Assembly (NCBI RefSeq): GCF_050971785.1
Contig: NZ_JBPCCU010000016.1
Location: forward strand, 54,113-118,112
Source: Actinomadura_E scrupuli
GTDB lineage: Bacteria; Actinomycetota; Actinomycetes; Streptosporangiales; Streptosporangiaceae
Direction: 5' to 3'
DNA: 64,000 bases
Positions 60,400-64,000 of this stretch are shown here, piece after piece. The notes under the pieces are model-generated. The model was not told where the DNA came from. It ran no database searches and was given only the letters and a program-made list of their open reading frames with translations. The position numbers were made by a program, and so were the translations under genes. Each line of letters begins with the position of its first letter. Positions within the stretch are counted from its first letter, which is position 1.

Positions 60400-61594
60400 C
60401 GATGCCGACGGACCGACCCGCGAGCACGCCGGCGCCCGGGACGGTTTCCGCGCCGAGGTGCGAGCCTGGCTCGCCGAGAACCTCGGCGGCGAGTTCGCCG
60501 GCGCCCGGGGCCTGGGCGGACCTGGCCGCGAGCACGAGGGTCTCGACGTCCGGCTCGCCTGGGAACAGCGGCTCGGCAAGGCCGGCTGGACCTGCCTCGG
60601 CTGGCCGGTGGAGCACGGCGGCCGCGGAGCGAGCCTCGCGGAGCAGGTCATCTTCTTCGAGGAGTACGCCCGCGCGGACGCCCCGCACCGGATGGGGCAC
60701 ATCGGCGAGGGCCTGATCGGCCCCACCATCATCGACTTCGGCACCGCCGAGCAGCACCGCCGCTTCCTGCCGCCCATCCAGCGGGGCGAGGAGATGTGGT
60801 GCCAGGGTTACTCCGAGCCGGACGCGGGCTCCGACCTGGCCAACGTGCAGACCCGCGCCGAACTGGTCGGCGGCGAGTGGGTGATCCACGGCCAGAAGGT
60901 GTGGACCTCGCTGGCCCATGTGGCCGACTGGTGCTTCGTGGTCTGCCGCACCGAGCCCGGTTCGCAGCGGCACCGGGGCCTGTCGTACCTCCTGGTCCCG
61001 ATGCGGCAGCCGGGCGTCGAGGTCCGTCCGATCGTGCAGCTCACCGGCACCAGCGAGTTCAACGAGGTCTTCTTCGACGGCGCCCGCACCGCCGCCGCCA
61101 ACATCCTGGGCGCCCCCGGCGACGGCTGGCGGGTGGCGATGGCCACCCTGGGCTACGAGCGCGGCGCCTCGACCCTGGGCCAGCAGATCGGGTTCCGCCG
61201 GGAGCTGGAGGGGGTCATCGCCCTGGCGCGGCGCAACGGCGCCGGCCGGGACCCCGTGATCCGGGGGCGGCTGGCGCAGTCGTGGATCGAGCTGGAGATC
61301 ATGCGGTTCAACGCGCTGCGCACGATGACCTCGCTGGGCGAGGGAGAACCAGGGCCCGAGGTGTCGATCGCCAAGGTGTACTGGTCGGAGTGGCACCGGC
61401 GGCTGGGCGAGCTCGCCCTCGACGTCCAGGGCGCGGCCGCACTCGTGGCCGACGCGGAGCCGTACGACCTGAGCGACCTGCAGCGGCTGATGCTCTTCAG
61501 CCGGGCCGACACCATCTACGCAGGCTCCAGCGAGATCCAGCGCAACATCATCGCCGAACGGACGCTGGGCCTGCCTCGCGAGCCCAGACTCTGA
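60392..61594 (+). CDS. Acyl-CoA dehydrogenase
   Basis: The 400-residue flavoprotein has FRAEVRAWLAENL, CQGYSEPDAGSDLANVQTRAEL (flavin/substrate loop), GQKVWTSLAHVADWCFVVCRTEP and SRADTIYAGSSEIQRNIIAERTLGLP (FAD loop). The base Glu of short-chain enzymes is not at its usual place, and the sequence groups best with the FadE26/FadE30 type dehydrogenases used on steroid-type acyl-CoAs, which is inference. The ATG overlaps the reductase stop by eight bases. Confidence 0.9.
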   Translation: MADDADGPTREHAGARDGFRAEVRAWLAENLGGEFAGARGLGGPGREHEGLDVRLAWEQRLGKAGWTCLGWPVEHGGRGASLAEQVIFFEEYARADAPHRMGHIGEGLIGPTIIDFGTAEQHRRFLPPIQRGEEMWCQGYSEPDAGSDLANVQTRAELVGGEWVIHGQKVWTSLAHVADWCFVVCRTEPGSQRHRGLSYLLVPMRQPGVEVRPIVQLTGTSEFNEVFFDGARTAAANILGAPGDGWRVAMATLGYERGASTLGQQIGFRRELEGVIALARRNGAGRDPVIRGRLAQSWIELEIMRFNALRTMTSLGEGEPGPEVSIAKVYWSEWHRRLGELALDVQGAAALVADAEPYDLSDLQRLMLFSRADTIYAGSSEIQRNIIAERTLGLPREPRL

Positions 61595-61602
61595 CCGTCG
61601 CC

Positions 61603-61720
61603 TCCTCGCCGTGCGTCGCCGTACGCCCGCACGCCTGCACGCCTTCCACCGTGCCAGGCTCCGGTGCCCGGGTGCCGTGCCTCACGCGCCGTGCCTCATG
61701 CGCCGTGCCGCGTCCCACGT
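61603..61720. repeat. Imperfect 13-bp array (GCGCCGTGCCTCA) after the acyl-CoA dehydrogenase
   Basis: Repeats of CGCCGTGCCTCA and CGCACGCCTGCACG type fill the first half of the 274-base gap. The second half is the promoter region of the WhiJ-like gene, with AAT-rich bases around 61798. Confidence 0.6.
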
Positions 61721-61868
61721 GCACTCCGGCCGGGTGTTACGAATGGATGAACCAGGTGGGAAATCCGCACCAGCGGCTACCCCACCGAGCCGTTGCGGAT
61801 AATCTAGGCGCGTCTTCACCGACACGGAATTCTCCTATCGTCGGGCGTCAATCGGGAGGAGGCCCACG

Positions 61869-62723
61869 ATTTCCACCCACAGCCCGACCATTCGTCGCCG
61901 CAGACTCGCCACCGAACTCCGCAAGCTGCGTGAATCCGCTGGAATGACCTGCGAAGAGGCCGCGGTACGGCTGGAATGCTCACCGTCCAAGATCTCCCGA
62001 GTGGAAACCGGCCGAGTCGGAATTCACCCCCGTGACGTGCGAGATCTGCTCGAACTGTACGGAGCCGGCGAAGAACAGCGCGCCGCCCTTCTCGCCATCG
62101 CGCGGGAGGCCCGCGAACGCGGCTGGTGGCACTCTTTCTTCGGAGAGCTGCCCAAGCTGTATCTCACCTTCATCGGGCTCGAGGCCGAGGCCGCCCGGGT
62201 GCGCACGTACGAGCCCCAGCTCGTCCCCGGGCTGCTGCAGACCGAGGCCTATGCGCGCGCGCTCCGGCGCCGTGAGCCGCTGCGGTGGGAGCCGGAGGAG
62301 ACCGAGAGCTTCATCGCCGCCCGGATGGCCCGCCAGAGCCATCTCACCCGCGCGGACCCGCTCCATCTCTGGGCGATTCTCGATGAAGCGGTCATCCGGC
62401 GCACCGTCGGCGGTGACGACGTCATGCGCTGCCAGCTCCGGCACATCCTCGACATCGGGCGGCTGCCCCATGTGACGGTGCAGGTGATCCCGTTCGCGGC
62501 AGGGGCCCATCCCGCCATGGAAGGCGCCTTCACCATCCTGGAGTTCCCCGACCCCGCCGATCCGCGGCTGGTCTATCTGGAGCATCTGACGAGCAGCCTC
62601 TATTTGGAGCAGGAGCAGGAAATCGCTTGGTACGGACTTGTTTTCGATCATGCACGGAGGTCCGCACTCAGTCCCGAGGACTCCCGTAAGCTGATCATGG
62701 AAGCAGTCATCGGACTCGAGTAG
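61869..62723 (+). CDS. WhiJ-like XRE regulator with DUF5753 (Scr1-type), probable ATT start
   Basis: From ATT at 61869 the protein has 284 residues, the usual family length. It starts ISTHSPTIRRRRLATELRKLRESAG, followed by an HTH (MTCEEAAVRLECSPSKISRVETGRVGIHPRDVRDLLELYG) and the DUF5753 domain (YEPQLVPGLLQTEAYARALRRR... VIPFAAGAHPAMEGAFTILEFPDPADPRLVYLEHL). GGGAGGAGG stands six bases before ATT and no ATG, GTG or TTG lies in frame before the HTH. The only ATG (61944) would remove the first helix. A DUF397 gene follows, as in WhiJ systems that control differentiation. Confidence 0.8.
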   Translation: MSTHSPTIRRRRLATELRKLRESAGMTCEEAAVRLECSPSKISRVETGRVGIHPRDVRDLLELYGAGEEQRAALLAIAREARERGWWHSFFGELPKLYLTFIGLEAEAARVRTYEPQLVPGLLQTEAYARALRRREPLRWEPEETESFIAARMARQSHLTRADPLHLWAILDEAVIRRTVGGDDVMRCQLRHILDIGRLPHVTVQVIPFAAGAHPAMEGAFTILEFPDPADPRLVYLEHLTSSLYLEQEQEIAWYGLVFDHARRSALSPEDSRKLIMEAVIGLE

Positions 62724-62749
62724 TTCCTGGCCGTAAGAGGTGAAGGAGC

Positions 62750-62953
62750 ATTAACTCTGAAGCGATTCACATTACCTGGAGAAAGAGCCGCCGTAGTGGC
62801 GACAGCGGCAGTTGCGTGGAGATGACGTCGCTGGGGACCTCCGTCGCCGTCCGCGACAGTAAGACTCCACACGGCGCCGTGCTGCTGTTCCGGGCCGCGG
62901 CGTGGAAGACCTTTGTGACCGGCGCGAAAGACGGCCGGTACGACCTGTCCTGA
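62750..62953 (+). CDS. DUF397 protein, partner of the WhiJ-like regulator, no normal start codon
   Basis: The 67-residue frame reads TWRKSRRSGDSGSCVEMTSLGTSVAVRDSK, then PHGAVLLFRAAAWKTFVTGAKDGRYDLS, the complete DUF397 pattern. An in-frame stop at 62741-62743 bounds it, and between that stop and the domain there is no ATG, GTG, TTG or CTG; ATT at 62750 (after GAGGTGAAGGAG) or ATT at 62765 are the only near-start codons. DUF397 proteins act with the preceding XRE/DUF5753 protein, perhaps as an antagonist. Confidence 0.75.
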   Translation: MNSEAIHITWRKSRRSGDSGSCVEMTSLGTSVAVRDSKTPHGAVLLFRAAAWKTFVTGAKDGRYDLS

Positions 62954-62962
62954 GACGGCCCG

Positions 62963-63005
62963 GCACCGGCGCCCGCGATCCTTCCACGGATCCGGGCGCC
63001 GGTGC
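62963..63005 (+). terminator. Terminator after the DUF397 gene
   Basis: Arms of 19 and 18 bases (62963-62981, 62988-63005) pair with a single bulged C around TTCCAC, followed by GGTTT. It lies ten bases after the DUF397 stop. Confidence 0.8.
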
Positions 63006-63174
63006 GGTTTGGCGCCGCCCGCCGAGCAGGGGCACGGCACGGCGCCGCCGCGCCCGCTCGGGCGGCGATGCGACTGCCCTTTTGGCGGAGTTCCGGGATA
63101 TCTTCCGCTTATCGCCAACTCGGCGGCGCGAGCAGGCGTCTCACCGGCGGCGATCTACGGGAAGGTGACGGTAG

Positions 63175-64000
63175 TTGGACACGTCGAGGGTGCCTCCGGG
63201 CATGTACGCTCCCGCCGCGCCGCAGGCACCGGCGGCGGGACGGCCGCTCCCGCCCGCGTCACCGGCGCAGTCCGGCAACTGGCACCGCTACCACTATCCG
63301 ATCGGCATCTTCCTCACCCTCTACGGCCTCACCGGACTGCTGAGCACCCTGATCGGCTGGAGCGACCACCGCAAGGAGATCGCGGCCTACCTGAGCAAGA
63401 CGGCCGGGCTCGACACCGGGCTCGCCACCCCGGTGCTGGTGGTGCTGCACGTCATCGAGACGCTGCTCATCCTGGTCACGCTCGCCGGGTTGCTGCGCCG
63501 CCGGGACGTCTGGTTCCTGCCGGTGCTCTTCGGGTGGATCGCCGGGTTCGCCGTCTTCTGCGTGCTGGACGTCTGGGCGGGCACCATGGGCCTGCTGGCC
63601 GAGCACGCCGTCTACCTCGCCGGATTCACGGTGGTGCTCTTCCTGTCGTACGCGCTGGGGGTCAGGGCCCGGGTGGGTCAGGCGCGCCCCCCGGGACGGT
63701 CGCGTGGCGAGGCTGCACCGCAGAATCTCAGCCGCACCCAGGAGCTCGCGCTGTCCGCCCTCAACCGCTGGCAGCGCACCGCTCCGCCCGGCCACGCCCC
63801 GTCGCCCCCCGGCACCCCGCCCCCCGGCGCTCAGGGCCCCGGCACCGCGCCCCCGGTCGCTCAGGGCCCCGGCGCCGCCGCACCCGGTGCCCCCTCGGCG
63901 CCCGGTCACGCCGACCCGCATGCTCCGCGTCCGGCCGCCGCCGGCCCCGCCGCCCCTGCCCCCGCTCCGGCCGCCCCGCCCCCACCGCCGGCACGGCCCG
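63175..64000 (+). CDS. Unknown membrane protein with Pro/Ala-rich tail (partial, runs off window)
   Basis: The reading frame stays open to the window end. From a TTG at 63175 (GAAGGTG eight bases upstream; ATG at 63202 is the alternative) it has a Pro/Ala-rich tail, then four hydrophobic helices: YPIGIFLTLYGLTGLLSTLIG, TPVLVVLHVIETLLILVTLAG, VWFLPVLFGWIAGFAVFCVLD and HAVYLAGFTVVLFLSYALG. The C-terminal part is low-complexity Pro/Ala/Gly. No family was recognised. The 3' end is outside the window. Confidence 0.65.
   Translation, partial: MDTSRVPPGMYAPAAPQAPAAGRPLPPASPAQSGNWHRYHYPIGIFLTLYGLTGLLSTLIGWSDHRKEIAAYLSKTAGLDTGLATPVLVVLHVIETLLILVTLAGLLRRRDVWFLPVLFGWIAGFAVFCVLDVWAGTMGLLAEHAVYLAGFTVVLFLSYALGVRARVGQARPPGRSRGEAAPQNLSRTQELALSALNRWQRTAPPGHAPSPPGTPPPGAQGPGTAPPVAQGPGAAAPGAPSAPGHADPHAPRPAAAGPAAPAPAPAAPPPPPARP

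Noticed and set aside
1..64000. Integrated phage or transposon
   Set aside because: No transposase, integrase, terminal inverted repeat or tRNA attachment site was found.

Overview
The window is very GC-rich DNA from an actinomycete. Gene order, codon use and the families present (ClgR, WhiJ-like/DUF397, CGNR, DUF4439) fit the Streptosporangiales (Streptosporangium, Nonomuraea or Thermomonospora relatives) best; this placement is an inference. No rRNA, tRNA, CRISPR array, transposase or prophage was seen.

The backbone, almost all on the minus strand, is the conserved actinobacterial housekeeping block: clgR (partial), cinA, a DUF1990 gene, pgsA, rimO, a rodZ-like gene, ftsK, rnj and dapA (about 1-11 kb); then dapB (28 kb), an M16 peptidase, pnp and rpsO (31-35.5 kb), ribF (36 kb), truB (38 kb), a DHH phosphoesterase, rbfA, DUF503, infB, ylxR, nusA and rimP (40.7-48 kb). 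These genes serve DNA translocation, RNA decay, ribosome maturation, translation initiation, lysine/peptidoglycan precursor supply and flavin synthesis.

Accessory blocks interrupt the backbone. At 11.3-31 kb there are a GH18-like protein, a DMT exporter divergent from a MocR regulator, CGNR and GNAT genes, a lactonase-like MBL enzyme, MarR with an MFS pump, menA, ung, a DUF222/HNH protein, modA, an SMR pump, TetR with an SDR, and TetR with an MFS pump. Most of the regulator/transporter pairs have clear palindromic or direct-repeat operators. At 38.9-40.6 kb a coupled two-gene cassette of unknown function (an HxD oxygenase-like protein and a four-helix membrane protein) lies on the opposite strand just upstream of truB, preceded by three direct repeats. 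This is the best candidate for an undescribed system.

At 51.5-61.6 kb three transcription units form a CoA-dependent catabolic cluster. They encode a luciferase-like monooxygenase, a ligase-like protein lacking its ATP loop, a FadD3-like acyl-CoA ligase, a fused EtfB-EtfA, a DUF35 protein with an Ltp2-like thiolase/aldolase, an HsaB-like flavin reductase and an acyl-CoA dehydrogenase. Each unit carries an upstream palindrome matching 9 of 10 defined positions of the mycobacterial KstR2 consensus, so the cluster looks like a steroid-type or related degradation regulon. The window ends with a WhiJ-like/DUF397 pair whose two genes both lack a normal start codon, and a partial membrane protein.

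A feature of the whole window is more than a dozen short-unit tandem arrays (10-18 bp units, each of different sequence), mostly between genes.
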